The notes: generated by a model from the letters alone, not told the origin. 64,000 nucleotides of DNA from Buddleja alternifolia (GCA_019426215.1 CM033408.1:24841953-24905952), one strand, 5' to 3'; counted from the stretch's first letter, positions 45,261 through 57,722 are shown. A program made the numbers and translations.

Positions 45261-45614
45261 TCAACACGAAAACCATGTTAAACTTCTCCTATTATTACAA
45301 GATATGGAACTATTGTTTCTTCCACTCACAACATGAGATGATGAATGAGAAAGCACAGGAAGCCCCCACTGACACGAGAACACAATTGCAGGACATGCTT
45401 CATCCATCTTCATTTTTCTCACAGCTTCACCAATCTTTCTTGACAACGTTAACATCATCGAGAATGTCTTCCAGTTCAACTTTCTACAACGCGTTAGCTT
45501 CAGACCTTTAACTCTTCTACTCAGCTTCTTCATCAAGAACCTTGATCTTCCCCTTGCCGCGCCCTTCTGATCATCACCACTGACGAGCTTCTCATATCGA
45601 CCTCTAAATTCCAT
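45261..45614 (-). CDS. Small conserved plant protein of unknown function (117 aa)
   Basis: Single exon; ATG at 45612-45614, starting MEFRGRYEKLVSGDD. A basic N-terminal half (KKLSRRVKGLKLTRCRKLNW) is followed by KTFSMMLTLSRKIGEAVRKM and the signature DEACPAIVFSCQWGLPVLSH. I recognise the R-K-L-N-W-K and C-P-A-I-V-F-S-x-Q-W-G-L-P-V-L-S-H motifs from short uncharacterised proteins of flowering plants. No catalytic domain or signal peptide is seen. A TATA box lies about 105 bp upstream of the ATG, which supports a short 5' UTR and real transcription. The C-terminus after the conserved block is Ser/Asn/Arg-rich. A transposon-derived inverted arm starts just upstream of the TATA box. Confidence 0.82.
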   Translation of the reverse strand: MEFRGRYEKLVSGDDQKGAARGRSRFLMKKLSRRVKGLKLTRCRKLNWKTFSMMLTLSRKIGEAVRKMKMDEACPAIVFSCQWGLPVLSHSSSHVVSGRNNSSISCNNRRSLTWFSC

Positions 45615-45718
45615 TTGGGTTTATGATTAAAGGGGGATTGATAGAATAGTTTTCTCAGGTTTTGAGTGAAATTTTGTAGGGTTATTTGAGTGTGCAGGAT
45701 TCATGCAAGAATTGAGCT

Positions 45719-45727
45719 TATATATAG
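45719..45727 (-). promoter_or_regulatory. TATA box of the 117-aa gene
   Basis: CTATATATA on the minus strand, about 105 bases before the ATG. It predicts transcription starting around 45690 and a 5' UTR of about 75 bases. Confidence 0.65.
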
Positions 45728-45740
45728 AGTTGGGAGTGGG

Positions 45741-46556
45741 CAATCACATTTTGTCATCCCGTAACTATGCCCTTGTTCAATTTTGGTCCTAATCTTTAAT
45801 AATATCTTATATTATATCCCATAAGTTTTAAAAAATCTCATTTTAGTCTCACATCCAAGTTTTAACGATTGGCACGCATGTGCATATCAGTTGCAGTGCT
45901 TATAAAAAAGAAGACGCCCTTTGACTCCTAGAATTCATTTTAATCGAAAAAATTAGAAGCGGGAAAATTGGAGCTCTTTTTCCCAGTTAAAAGAGGGGAA
46001 ATAAGATTTTAAGGCCTGTGCTTCCCACGAGAAATAAGACTAGAGCGTACATGAGCCCTAAAACCTATTTTCCCATCTTTGCATTGTGAAAAGAAGTCAC
46101 TACAAGAAAATTTAATATTTGCCATGGCCAAAAACTATGATCTTTGATCAAGTTTGGTCAATAATAAAAGAACTTGGCTTATCCACGGCTTGTTGATCCT
46201 ATAGTAGCCACGAGCATGGCTATTACTTCCACCATACTTTTTAGCCATGGTGTCATAGTCCGTGGTCTATGCTCCATTATCTTGTAGTAAATCCTAAAAA
46301 AAATTGAGAGAAGAAGTCCTATGATTAAATTTGATTTATCCGTTTACACCAATTTTCCATTTAGAATGAAATCACAGTGCAATGTCGCTTTTTTCCCTGA
46401 CTTACAGGCGCATTTATTCGATTTTGAATGGAATTTTAGGTTGGAACTAAAAGTGAGATTTTTTGAAACTTAGAGGATGCAATGTGTTAATTATTAAAGA
46501 TTGAAATCAAAATTAAATAAGAACATACTTATAAGACGACAAGTGCAGTTTTACTG
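45741..46556. mobile_element. Mutator-like long-TIR element related to the one at 10.7 kb
   Basis: The left arm (CAATCACATTTTGTCATCCC, about 45751) and the reverse complement of the right arm (CTGCACTTGTCGTCTTATAA) match each other imperfectly. Both match the arms of the 10659-11337 element. Both arms continue with TCAATTTTGGTCCTAATC versus GATTGAAATCAAAATTAAAT-type text. A CACTA-like MITE (46098-46289) is nested inside. A target duplication was not resolved. Confidence 0.6.
46098..46289. mobile_element. CACTA-like MITE, about 192 bp
   Basis: Starts CACTACAAGAAAA and ends ATCTTGTAGTA (last base probably mutated from G). It carries CCATGGC/CCACGG motifs shared with the MITE at 3334-3738, of which it is a shortened relative. 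The flanking triplets AGT and AAT match imperfectly. Confidence 0.62.
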
Positions 46557-46559
46557 AGT

Positions 46560-48600
46560 GCATCACAAAAACGTTCCAAAAAGGCATAGAAATGGGAGCA
46601 CATGGAGAATCTCTTTCGCGGGTATTATTTCAAACGTATATGAGTTAATGGAAAGGGCTGAAATGTGACAGGTTTTGGATTCCTCACACACATGGCTAAC
46701 ATCATATTAAAACACAAATACATTGCATTTTTTAGGTTTGATGTGGAGACACATAATAAAGTTATTGATGTAGCTAGTTCGAGAGTTTTTGTGTTCGACA
46801 TTGATCAATCAAATGAGCTCGGGATTGCGAATGACATCCATCTCCAATTAAAAAGGCGATTAGCCTAAAACCAATCGAAATTCATCAAGGTTGTTGGTTG
46901 AGTCCAACAAAGACCGCTATATGATTAAATCGATAAAAAAGTTCTAAACAAATCGCAAAACTTAAGTAAAACAAAAATAGAACCCCGGCCCATAGCTTTT
47001 TTAATCTAATTGAGATGCATTTATAGTTACTGACCACGTGAACCAATCACTTGAGTTTTAGCATGTCAAGATTTTCAAGGGATATGAGGTCGTAACTCTT
47101 AATCAATAGCCAACAATTCAGAATCTGTATCGATTAAGACTGGGTCCTTGAGTATCACGTAATTACAATAAGTATAAGGTGAAAAATTGTCCTTTGAGTT
47201 GTGGGAACTTACACATCCCACATTAATCAGAACGGGAAATTTTAACACATATTTCAGCCTAGCTTAATTAATCACGTGATAAGTGAATTACACTTGTCAT
47301 ATAATTGATTTACGATTTTGATAATTAATAATTTAGATAAATCTTATAACACTTTTCTTGTGATTGATTGGGCGTACCAAAACCCGACGGGTCGGCCGGT
47401 TTGGACAAAGTACTAAAAGATGGAAGATGCTCTTCAAACCTTCCAACACATGGCTACCAACTTATCAAGCTTAGTATACTTCAATATCCCTTTCTCTAGC
47501 TAAATGTTTGTTGAGGTGATAATGTGATAATTGAATGATGGTGAAGGAATAGCTAAGACATGTGCAATGATTGGTATTTGTATTAAAAACTCAAAAAGTT
47601 ATCATTTCTTGGAGAGAATGATTGTGTTCTTGATGGATAACAAGACAGAAATCTAATCATTCATGTGTATTTAACATAGATTAGATTGAATAGTTAGTCC
47701 AAATTAACAGATATTAGTCAAGGGTGAGGAATATTTGGTCCAAATTGTCCAATTTGAAGAAAACAACATTTTTATGTATTATATATAATATAAGGGATCA
47801 TTGCTAAGTCTGCTGTAGATCTACCTACTGTTTGTTTACGCCGTTCTGATGATCTTATATCACATGATCCCCATGTACACATAATACTTTTTTGAGGAGT
47901 AATTCTTCTCTTCTCTTTTTTTTTTCTTTTTTTTTATGCTAAATGTATAATAATTTGTAAACCAGATAGTGATTCTGGTTGGAGTTTAACAAATTATTCG
48001 CCTTTCGAGCAGTATATATGTGATATATACTTCAATAAAGACATTTCGCAGTGAAGGTGATTTATTATGGGCCACGCTATAAACAGATCGTTATATTAGT
48101 GATCTTTCCCTTGCGCTCTATGTTATTGAAATCAGTTTTTAGGGAAAATTTTTTTTAAAAAAAGACGTAAAATAATTTTTTCTATCCAGAAACAAATGAT
48201 AATATTTTTCAACCGAAAAACTCATTCCCCCAGCTTTTCACTAAAAAAAACTCGACATTTAGGGTTAATAAATTTATGGATTTAACTGCGTTTAGCCTTC
48301 CAAATGAAGAATTAATTAATTGTACTTTTGTATAGAAGTTTATATTTCGTAATTTTGTGTGTTAATTAAATTATTTACGATATTCAATTTCAACTTTTTA
48401 GATTTTTTTTTTTTTTTAAAAAAAATTAAAGAAAGGGTACTTTTAGATAATTATCATGTTAAAGTCAAAATAAATTATATCACAATATTTCAAATATTTA
48501 ACATTAAAAATAAAAATTATTTTTATATACAATTTATCAATCTGAAAAATTTAGAATAATAGAAATTAATTGATCATTCTTAATTAAGACATTAAAGGTA
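46560..48600. other. Intergenic, no gene seen
   Basis: AT-rich with no convincing coding sequence. 48140-48610 resembles part of the duplicated segment at 4.2/8.1 kb (AAAAACTCATTCCCCCAGCTT versus AAAACTCATTCTCCAAACTT). Confidence 0.5.
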
Positions 48601-48619
48601 ATTTAGTCCAACAAGTTTG

Positions 48620-49738
48620 TTTACACCATAAAATAATTTGGGCTTTTGAATTAAAGAGCCCAAATAGCCCAAATTGGGGAAACTCGAAAAAGAAGGAAAT
48701 GGGTCTACAAATAAACCAGACAAGACCCATTAAATTCTGAAAATAGCGAAGACAGGGGTTGAATTGACAAAAAGCCCAAAAATCGAATCTAAAACATAAA
48801 ATGAATCCAAAAGCCTATAATCTGCATTCAAGGAAGACGCGCCAAGTTGAAGATATTTGAAAGAGCAGTTGAAGAAGCGGTTGAAGACGGTTCCCGAAGA
48901 TAAGAAACGGGGGTTGAGAACGGTTCTGAAGACCCATATATACAGCCGCGCCAGACATAAAGAAAAACATCGCAAGATCACCACACTTCTGCATTTTCGT
49001 TTTCTTAGGAGTAGTTCATAGCGTAATGTAGGAGTAGCTCTTAGCATAATTTAGGAGTAGCCGTAATGTAATTTAGTATTAGATTCGAAGGAATTTGCCT
49101 TTTCAAGGCTTGTATCGGCATTCGATTGCCTGTAATTTTTACGAATCGAAAACTTTCATGGAGGTGTAAATTATCATTTATTCAGATTTAAGTATCGAAT
49201 AGATAGTTTATGCACTGGACTTGAGTTTTCAATTTATCCTTTTGAATTCGAACATATTCAAGTATGGAAAAAAGATAGATTCTCACGTAGGTATAAGATT
49301 ATCTTTTGTCAGATTTAAGTATCTGAGAGATAATTTTTATCTGGACTTGAATCTTATCTTTCACTGTATTATTGTATTCGAAGACAATAATCAACATCTA
49401 AAATAATACATTCGATCGAGAGATTCTCACGTAGGTATAAGACTATCTTGTGTCAGATTTAAGTATCTCAGAGATAGTTTTTATCTGGACTTGAATCTTT
49501 CCTTCACTGTATTATTGTGTCATACAAAGACGGTAATTATTTTCATCAATTGCGGTCCACTCGAAGAAGATGAAGAGAAGTTCGAATACATTTAATTAGC
49601 GTTGAATTTAAGACTTGAACCACCAAATAGCGAATCGAACGCAGGGGTTGAAAGATAATCTCAAATTATAGGTTATCGCGGGGCTTGGAACACGCAGTCG
49701 GATCCACCCTAATCTAGATTGTTTTTTTTTACGAAACA
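48620..49738 (+). mobile_element. LTR of a Tat/Ogre-like gypsy element (left end approximate)
   Basis: The right end (GAAACA, 49738) lies six bases before a TGGCGACCACAGTGGGAG primer-binding site. A TATA box (TATATA, 48937-48942, in CCCATATATACAGCCG) suggests transcription from about 48970. Two to three tandem copies of a roughly 144-bp unit lie in the downstream half. The left end was not identified. Confidence 0.6.
49161..49545 (+). repeat. Tandem repeat of about 144 bp inside the LTR
   Basis: Two good copies begin AGATTCTCACGTAGGTATAA at 49277 and 49421 (period 144) and share CAGATTTAAGTATCT and TTTATCTGGACTTGAATCTT. A third, diverged copy precedes them near 49161. It lies downstream of the TATA box, so it would be in the transcribed leader. 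Confidence 0.85.
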
Positions 49739-49743
49739 AGTAA

Positions 49744-49761
49744 TGGCGACCACAGTGGGAG
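49744..49761 (+). promoter_or_regulatory. Primer-binding site, TGGCGACCACAGTGGG type
   Basis: TGGCGACCACAGTGGGAG, a form I associate with Tat/Ogre-lineage plant elements. It fixes the LTR end just upstream and the orientation (plus). Confidence 0.7.
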
Positions 49762-49816
49762 TCGGTTTTTCTTAAAAGACTGACGTTTTGATATTTTCTA
49801 AAGATAAGATTCTTGT

Positions 49817-50395
49817 ATGATGTCTGAGGATTCGTTCAGAGACGATTTGGTTGATGATTGTGATACTCAACCAATTTCGAAACATAAAGTCAGAGCGGAC
49901 AAAATGTACGAACAATTTGTCCGGGTTATGAAACAAACCCTAGCGGATGCTCGAGAAGAGCAAAGAAGAGAATTCAGTGATCAGTGCCAAACATTAGCAC
50001 AAGAGTCAACCAGAATATTCACTGCAATTGTGCAAGATATTGCAATAAGTGCTCGAGATGGACTTGCTCGAGAAGTTACTCGAGTAATTACAGAGTTAGG
50101 AGAAATATTAAATCAAGCATGCGATGTTTTTTCAAATATGATAAATACCCAGGTAGCCTTAGCACTCGAACCTTTGATTAACCGGCATAACACTCTGGTG
50201 GAAAAAGTCTCTCAGTTAATATCGATAGAGCCTAGGATTCGAACTAGGATAGCAAATCCAAATGAAATTTCCCTAGGATATCCTCGAGATGCTCGAACTC
50301 GAGAAGAAAGATTCGAGATGGGTCAATCTTCGAAGCACGCTCTTTTTCCTTCGAGTCAGACTCACTTCGAGGAGCAACGCTTCTCGAATAAGTAA
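49817..50395 (+). pseudogene. Gag-like first ORF of the Tat/Ogre-like element, 3'-truncated
   Basis: 192 codons from MMSEDSFRDDLVDD, starting 56 bp after the primer site, as expected for the first ORF of a gypsy element. The protein is charged and mostly helical: MYEQFVRVMKQTLADAREEQ, LAREVTRVITELGEILNQ and NRHNTLVEKVSQLI suggest a coiled coil. The tail is Arg/Ser-rich. A stop at 50393-50395 and another shortly after interrupt it. All downstream gag-pol is missing because the LARD begins at 50703. I recognise no conserved Gag core, so the call rests on context. Confidence 0.55.
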
Positions 50396-50702
50396 AATGC
50401 TGGGGGCATCCACGAGTGAGTCAAATGAATAGGTATATGAGTCAGTTTACTCCTCAGTCAGCACAAATAAGATATACCCGAAAATAGGGTATGCTCAAAA
50501 TCCACAAACTTGAAATCTGCGTAATATACATGCTCATGTTCGAAATTTGTCCTGCTCGAGATGGAGATGATATACTCGAATCCGCATGCTCAAAAAACTA
50601 AGTGGTTGCTTAAGTAATTTAAAGATTATTTACTATTATTACCTATCTTTTGAGTTTTCATGTGGCTGTGCTTGATGCACAAGCCTTCGATTCAAAGACG
50701 GG

Positions 50703-53700
50703 TGATACCCCTATTTTCAGCCTTGTGGACCCTTTCATATTTATTCGAACGATCAAGAAGAGATAATACATGGGATAATTAGATTTCGTGATTTATTTGA
50801 TTTGATTGTCTTCTTAGACTAAAGTGAATTAGGTGATACATAAGTGGTTTACTCGATCTTGTGGATATTCTTTGGCATTAAAATTTTGGTAGGCTTACTT
50901 GATTTCGGGCAAAGAAAAGATTCTTCAAAACTTTGAGGATCAAAGTGAAATTATTATAAAGGAAAAGGACCAATATTTGGTGGGCATATATTAAGTAGAT
51001 TATATGTTTTATGACTGAATTGGAAGGTGGATATCAAGTCTAGTGGACTGAACTGCACGTTTCATAAACGTTGGGGTCAAATTGTAAAACAAAAAAATAC
51101 AAGGACCAAATGGAAAATTTTTGGAAGTTAAAGAAAAGCTAGTTGATGAGGAAAAAAAAATTGAGGGAGGACACGTAGCTACCTCATTTCTTTTTAAAGG
51201 GACACCCCACATGTTATAGACACATAAATATATAGATAGCTTATATAGTTATATATATATATATATATATATATTCATAGTAGATGAGTTTGTATATCAA
51301 AATGGTGTCAAGCATAGATGCTTACACCTCCTACTTACTTCCAAACGTGGCAAGGATATAGTGAAGACACCTAACCCTTGATACCTTCTTTAACCAACAC
51401 CTCATCACTTATTCCTGAATATAGAGCCTGCCCACCTCTTGACTTCAGCATTAGAGTGAGTCTTTTAGCAAGAAAAACGCAGAAACATGCAAGGCATCTT
51501 CTTCAACCTTAAAGAAAAAAAAAAAACGCAGTCTGCGCAGTGTTGGGAGTTTGTATATTTGAAGGGTCAAATGACATCCAAATTGCGTTTAATCGGTCTT
51601 CATCTCTTCCTAAGAGGCATAGGAACACCATTATGGGTTTAGTTTCTACCCATAAGTTTGGAGTTGCTCACAAAGTCCATCTAACCGAGACGCGTCTGCA
51701 CAGAGTCAAAATCTGCTGCTCGGGAAATTTGGCTAGCTATGGATTGGAAGTGGGTTAATTCATCTCTCTCAGTATTAGGTATCAAATCCTCACACCTCTA
51801 GTGATATATTAAGCATATTTTATTTGGGTTATTGGTTAGGTTGTTAGGTTCTTGTATACATGGTATGAATAGAGGGAACTAGAATTACAAATTCTGAATT
51901 TGCTTTTGTGGCTGTATTTAAGCGACTAAATGTGTGAATTTCTTTATGAAAAATTTTCTGGAGAGTTATGGTCATGTCTAGAATATACTGGGAAAAGTTT
52001 GGAAGGATTGGAGTTGTTTTGGATTTTATAAAAGTCTTGAAATAAAGCTGCCAGTCTGTTAGCGGAATTGAACGGTGACACTGTTTTGAACCTATTTTAC
52101 CAACCTGGATAGATGTTTTCATTCCTAAACTTTTATGTACAAACATATGTGTGTTGGTAACGTTTTAACAAAATTTGGGAGCTTTTGGACTAACAGGGGA
52201 TTTTATAAAAATATTTGAAACTGGACTGGCTGTCCTAGAAAAACGTTTTCGTGCATTCACATTTTGGTGACCAAATCACCAACCTCAATATGTTAATTAA
52301 TTCTGAAAATATTATGGCATGTTATGCAATCTGATTCCCCAGTTATTGTGAAGTTTGGGAGAATAATATTTCGTGCATGTTCATGTAGTTCATAGGACCG
52401 CATAGGATTTTTCGAGTAGATTATTAAGACGAGTGTTAGAGAATAGATTTCTAATATAATCCTTGGATTAACAGGTGGTGTTAGTAAACCGCTCAAGGAC
52501 GACGCTGAATAACTTGGAAGTTAGTGTGAGTTGCCTCTCAAAATTATAGTTATATGTCTTTCAAAACTGGAAGGAATATAATACGTCATATATATATATA
52601 TATATCTATGTACTTTCAACATGCTTTGAACACTTGACATGAAAATGAGTTTCAACACTTTCAAATCAAATTCAGGACTCATTTTACATTCACCAATTCT
52701 TGGCACCAACTATTACCTGCATGAATGTTTTCAAACACGTATCTTGCAAAAGTAATTTTTCAGGCATGTTTTGTGAAAATGAATTCGAGGAAAACATTCT
52801 TTTAAGGAAATTCTGAAAAACTATTTGTTCGATTAAATATTTCATCGTGAACTAAAATGCTTCATTGCATCATTCGTGACATACGTGATTGCTTACTTAT
52901 TTCAGATGCATAATTTATATAAGAATGATTTCGAAATAAACATCGGTTTTCTGATTTTGTGAAATTACTCCATCATTGGTCTTGTATCTTGATCATTTGC
53001 CGTGATGGTGTTCTTGTGACGTGTTGCATCTGACGTGGTTGTGTTGGGCCCAAGGTCGGGCGATGGATAGGGCAGGGTTCGGCCGGTCAAGCATGGGCTT
53101 GCGGTCTTAAACAGTTCCCGCTATTCACGTCCAGATCCATGCACCTAGGACGGAGTGCTCTGAGGGTGCATGGGTCATTTATCGTGTGGCATACTCCGGA
53201 TATGACCAAATCGGGCATCGCGAGCCTGCGTGGGGAGGTATAAGGTGATGGCTTTTAAGCCGCGTGTTCAGGGGTGATAAGGAAGAAGCAGCGGGACCCA
53301 AAGTGCTGTGGGTAAATCATCGGACGCGATGGTATTGCTAACATGGCCCCCTACTGCTTAAGCGTGTCTTGTACGTGTTATATAAACATGTGTTGAACGT
53401 GTTACTTAAACATGTCTTGTACGTGATACTTGCATTGAACTACATGCTTTTTAAAATGCATGTTTTGAAACTTAAATATCATGCCACCAATCGTTCCAAC
53501 TTTATCATGAACGTAATTTTTCCAAGCATGTTTTCAATGATATTTGACAAAACCTCATCGTGCATATACTAAGACCTTTGTCTCATACTAGCTATTGCTT
53601 AATTGTTACTATGATCACAAATTGCTATTCTTATTTAGGATTTCAATGATCCTTTGAAAATCAACAAAAACTATTATTGTTTTTCCCCTCACTAATTTAT

Positions 53701-54044
53701 CATTTGGGTCTAAAAACTATTTGAGAAACTTGCACACAAGCACTGGCACTCACTAAGCCTTTGCTTACGTATTTTGTTTCATTCCTTCCTTCCAGTTGTA
53801 GGTGAGTTGAGCAATGAGACTAGTTGGAGGATAACAGGAATAGACATAGACGATCCAAGAGGTAAAAACTGGTAGTTTTATTCAAGGATATTAAGTTACT
53901 TCGTGATGCGGATGATAGTTTCAGGAGTAGGACCCTAAGATACATTGATAAAAATTGGGTCCATGTTTGGAATTGGAACTACAGCTACGATAGACTTATG
54001 TATTCAAGTTGGGTCTTTTATGACCCAATCATTGGGGCGTGACA
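50703..54044 (+). mobile_element. 5' LTR of the LARD element
   Basis: Runs from TGATACCCCTATTTTCAGCC to GGGGCGTGACA. The 3' LTR starts TGTGATACCCC, so this copy seems to lack the first TG. Internal microsatellites at 51250-51274 and 52589-52605 (TA). No coding potential; small ORFs recur in both LTRs simply because the LTRs are copies. Confidence 0.9.
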
Positions 54045-54047
54045 GAG

Positions 54048-54066
54048 TGGTATCAGAGCTTGGGCT
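54048..54066 (+). promoter_or_regulatory. Primer-binding site, initiator-Met-tRNA type
   Basis: TGGTATCAGAGCTTGGGCT starts four bases after the LTR end. TGGTATCAGAGC is the standard complement of the 3' end of plant initiator Met tRNA and is the usual primer site of many LTR retrotransposons. Confidence 0.93.
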
Positions 54067-57000
54067 AGTGCCTGAGCTAACCGGGATAAGATCTTCGGAC
54101 TGTGGAAGTAATGGATTTTTAAGTTAAATGATGATTGAGGATGAATGTTGAAGGATATAGTTTTCTATGTTCGGAAATTGGGACGTTAATCTTTGGACGA
54201 ATTTGATATGTCTTTCGTAAGTAAACCGAGATGAGTTCTTTGATTAATTGGTAATTTGGAGAAGAAGTTACTGCCTAAGTGACTAGAAGTAATAGTTGTG
54301 TTAGATGAAGATAATTCGATTTCTGGATTAATAATAGAGTAAGTTTACAAGGATGACATGACAACTCGAAGTTTAGATTGAGTATGAACTCTAATAGCAA
54401 GTATTACAGTATAGTGTCAATAGTTGTCTTATTATCACGATGAGTGCGATAATCATTTCATCTCATTGAACTCATATAGTTCCTTGGCTTTAGATCGTGC
54501 TCCCACTCTTTACCCTCAAGGGTAAAATGTCATTTCTTATTCAGTGAAGCATAATCATTGTTGCACCTTGCCAAATGGGTTCCTGTCACGTAAAACAATT
54601 GATATTGTCGATGGTCTTTTGTTTACGAAGCAAAGCTAGAGTTAGAAAGGCTAATCTAGAAGATCGCAGTGGGTAATAGCATTGAGACGATGACAGCTTT
54701 TATTACGAGGAAGAGAAGTAAGATGACTTTTGGAGGCGAATTTGCACGGTAAATAATGCTCCGTATCGAAGAATGGATCCGCATCGAGTCGTACAAGCCA
54801 CTTCAATGTTAAGTCAGGAAAAAAAAAAAAAACTGACATAGTGAATGCGGATTGCTTCATCTCGTCCTGCTATACTACTCAATCTTTTGTCCTGTAACGA
54901 TCATGTGTAGTGAGAGGTAAACATGTTAGGAATGAACTTTTAGGTTGATTCTCCTTGCTTCATAGAAGATGAAGGATTTCTATTCGCCAACATAGATATA
55001 CTTTCCCTATCCCTTTCTCGTACCTCTGTTGAAACAAATTTTTATGGATCCATGCTTCTTTGTTATGTTTGGGAATCTAGTAAACTCCATTATTGAAATT
55101 TATGTTCCTTTCATAATTGAGAAACTCTCGTATTCGGAATTCTTTACTATTTATAATTTCATTCTTGAGAGTTTCGCTCCTTGTAATTTATTTTATATCC
55201 TCTTCGGAAACCTCTTGAAATTTTGTTCTATAATTCTATTCATAAGTTCCATTACCTGTTGAGTTGTTAACCTTTGAGGCGGATTCACTCTTATTATAGA
55301 CTCATCATTTTGAATTACATTTTTTATTCTACTCCAACTGTTGAGACATAATAATTCTCTCTTAATTCGCAATGTCTCTTGATTCCTTCATGTGAAAATT
55401 GATGTTTGACTATATTTATGATACTCAATTGACCAATCCTCTCATAAAACCTTGAGCTTGTAGCTATTTACATTACTCTCATTCATTTTTTTTATACTTT
55501 TCTCGATAAACTGTTGCTTAATCCATTTACATTGAGTAACTCTTTGAATCCACCGATCTTTCAGCTTTATGTTAGACTTATCTTTCGTCTTTATTCTTGA
55601 AGCTCATCCACAAAGTCCCTTATTTCTTGGATATTGGGATAACAACAATTTTCATTTTAGATCCTTCCTATATCATATAAGGTATGCATTTGCCAATTGA
55701 ATTACTTATTTCTAAATCTTGATCACATATTGAACCACTTTTCCTTGCAAACATTCTCAACTCTTCAATTTATCTATCAATTTGTTCTTTACATTCTATA
55801 TTTCTCTTTCATCGATTTTATCTATTTGAGATTGTTGTTACCACTTTTGACCAATAGATTATTCTTTGAGGATGGTTCATTTTTATCACAGAATCGTCAT
55901 TTTAAGTCGCGATTTCACTCTACTCCTATTATTGACTCCTTGTAATTGTCTTTTAATAGTTGTACCCATTGCTCATCCTTTTTTTTTATTTATTTGACAA
56001 TTTGTCTTAACATTTGTCGATATTCGAATTACTAATCATCTTCTTTGAGATCTTGAATTTGCAGCCATATAGTCTTAAATGTATGCTTCTTGGATACTCT
56101 CTTACATGGAATTTGTCTCCATTCAAGAAATTCCATATTGTCATCCTATATCCATACTCCTAATTGATCTGAACACCTACATTTTGATCTCGTTATCTTT
56201 AAACTTCTCCAAATTGAATCATTTTCCTTCGTGCAGTTTGAGGTTAAGCAATTCACTTTCTAGGATCGTATGTAGTATGCATTTCCCATCTGAATTGTCT
56301 ATTTTAACCTTGTCCGAAATTTAAATCATCTTTGCCCTGTAACTCTTATTGTGTCTTCTATTCTCAATTGTTGAGAATGTCATCTATATTGTATCTTTCT
56401 CCTCCCGTCTATTAGGTCTACGTGATATTGTTCGTAACTATAACTTAGTTACAATACTCTTTTGGCCTACATATTATTCTTTGGCTCTCTATAAGATTCC
56501 ATGGGATGCTTGTATTTGTTTCATTCAATAAGCTCCTTCCTCGTGGATTGCTATACTTTAGCATTTGAAGACTTCCACATTCTCGTCTTCTTAAACCTAT
56601 TGTTGATTAGTCCAATTACTCATCTCTAATTGCCGTTCCTTTATTGCCTCAATTAATCTTGTAGCTAATTCATGTACAACAATTGAAATCAAATTCAAGT
56701 TCCTCCATCATTCGAGTTAGTTACCTCTTCAATTGTTTTATGTTATTCTAATAAACTTTACCCTTACTCTCAAGTATCAACCTATGTCGGCGAACCAATT
56801 GAAAACACCATTAGTCATTTTATAGTTGGTAACATTGGTACTGGCTCGAGTGAATAAGTATATGGATTATGAACCAGGAGTAAGAGACAAAGAAAGTTAG
56901 CGGCAACCTTTCCGCTTGTATAGCCACGACCGAAGTGAATAAACTATCAAAGAGAATGACAGCTATATCGGCCCTTCATTTCTTACCAAACGCAAGCAGA

Positions 57001-57708
57001 AAATCAAAGATGTGGAGCTCTCTAAGAAAACTACAAATGCATCAATCATCGCATAACAAGGGGATCTTCATTTACTCCGATGATTATCCTACAATGATAG
57101 TGGAAGATAGAAAAAGGGCAAAACAGAGAGAACTTACAGCTTCAAGGACGCAGAGGAATATCAACATCTTGGTTCCAAGATAGAGACTTCCAGATCTCGT
57201 TAAAGAGCTCCAGTATGTCAAAATTGAAGTATTTAAACTTTCAACGAGGTCTACACGTAGAGGTGATCTAAGACGCAATCAACAAGATCCAATAATGATC
57301 TATAGAACGTGAAAACGTTGAGCTATCTGGAGAGCTATATATACAAGTGAAATAGAAAGATCAAATTGAAGATCAGTGATAAAGATTTCAAAGTACCAGT
57401 CAAGAAGATTAAAACAAGAAAGCTTCATTTTTGAGATTCAAGATGCTTTGATCTCTAAAGCATATGATGAAACTGGCACACAGGAACTTTGCTCACGCAT
57501 ATGATGTTTCTCGAGTTCTGGGCGATGATAGTATTAGTTGGACCCGATGCTCCTAATATATCAACACATGTTTTATCTAGTGCAAGAGCAACCATAAAAG
57601 GGAAATCTACGTGGATAGTAAACCAGAAGGTTGATGAACGGAAGAATAAATGCGAAGATACCATCCTCGATTTTGTTCTCAAGTGTGAATTTGGGGACCA
57701 AATTCTAT
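54067..57708 (+). other. Non-coding interior of the LARD element
   Basis: No frame over about 120 codons and no gag, protease, reverse transcriptase, RNase H or integrase motif on either strand. 55.0-56.8 kb is strikingly T/C-rich on the plus strand (many TTC/CTT/ATT words); 56.8-57.7 kb switches to A/G-rich. The 118-codon frame at 57489-57845 spans the interior-LTR junction and has no recognisable domain. Confidence 0.75.
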
Positions 57709-57722
57709 TAAGGAGGGGAGGG
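57709..57722 (+). promoter_or_regulatory. Polypurine tract of the LARD element
   Basis: AAGGAGGGGAGGG followed by TGTGATACCCC, the start of the 3' LTR. A purine run directly before the 3' LTR is where plus-strand DNA synthesis primes. Confidence 0.88.

Noticed and set aside
46665..46868. 67-codon ORF with a hydrophobic start
   Set aside because: No recognised motif, AT-rich surroundings, length expected by chance.
51009..53572. Several small ORFs appearing twice (also at 58565-60620) as if conserved
   Set aside because: They are duplicated only because they lie in the two LTRs of one recent element, so repetition is not evidence of selection.
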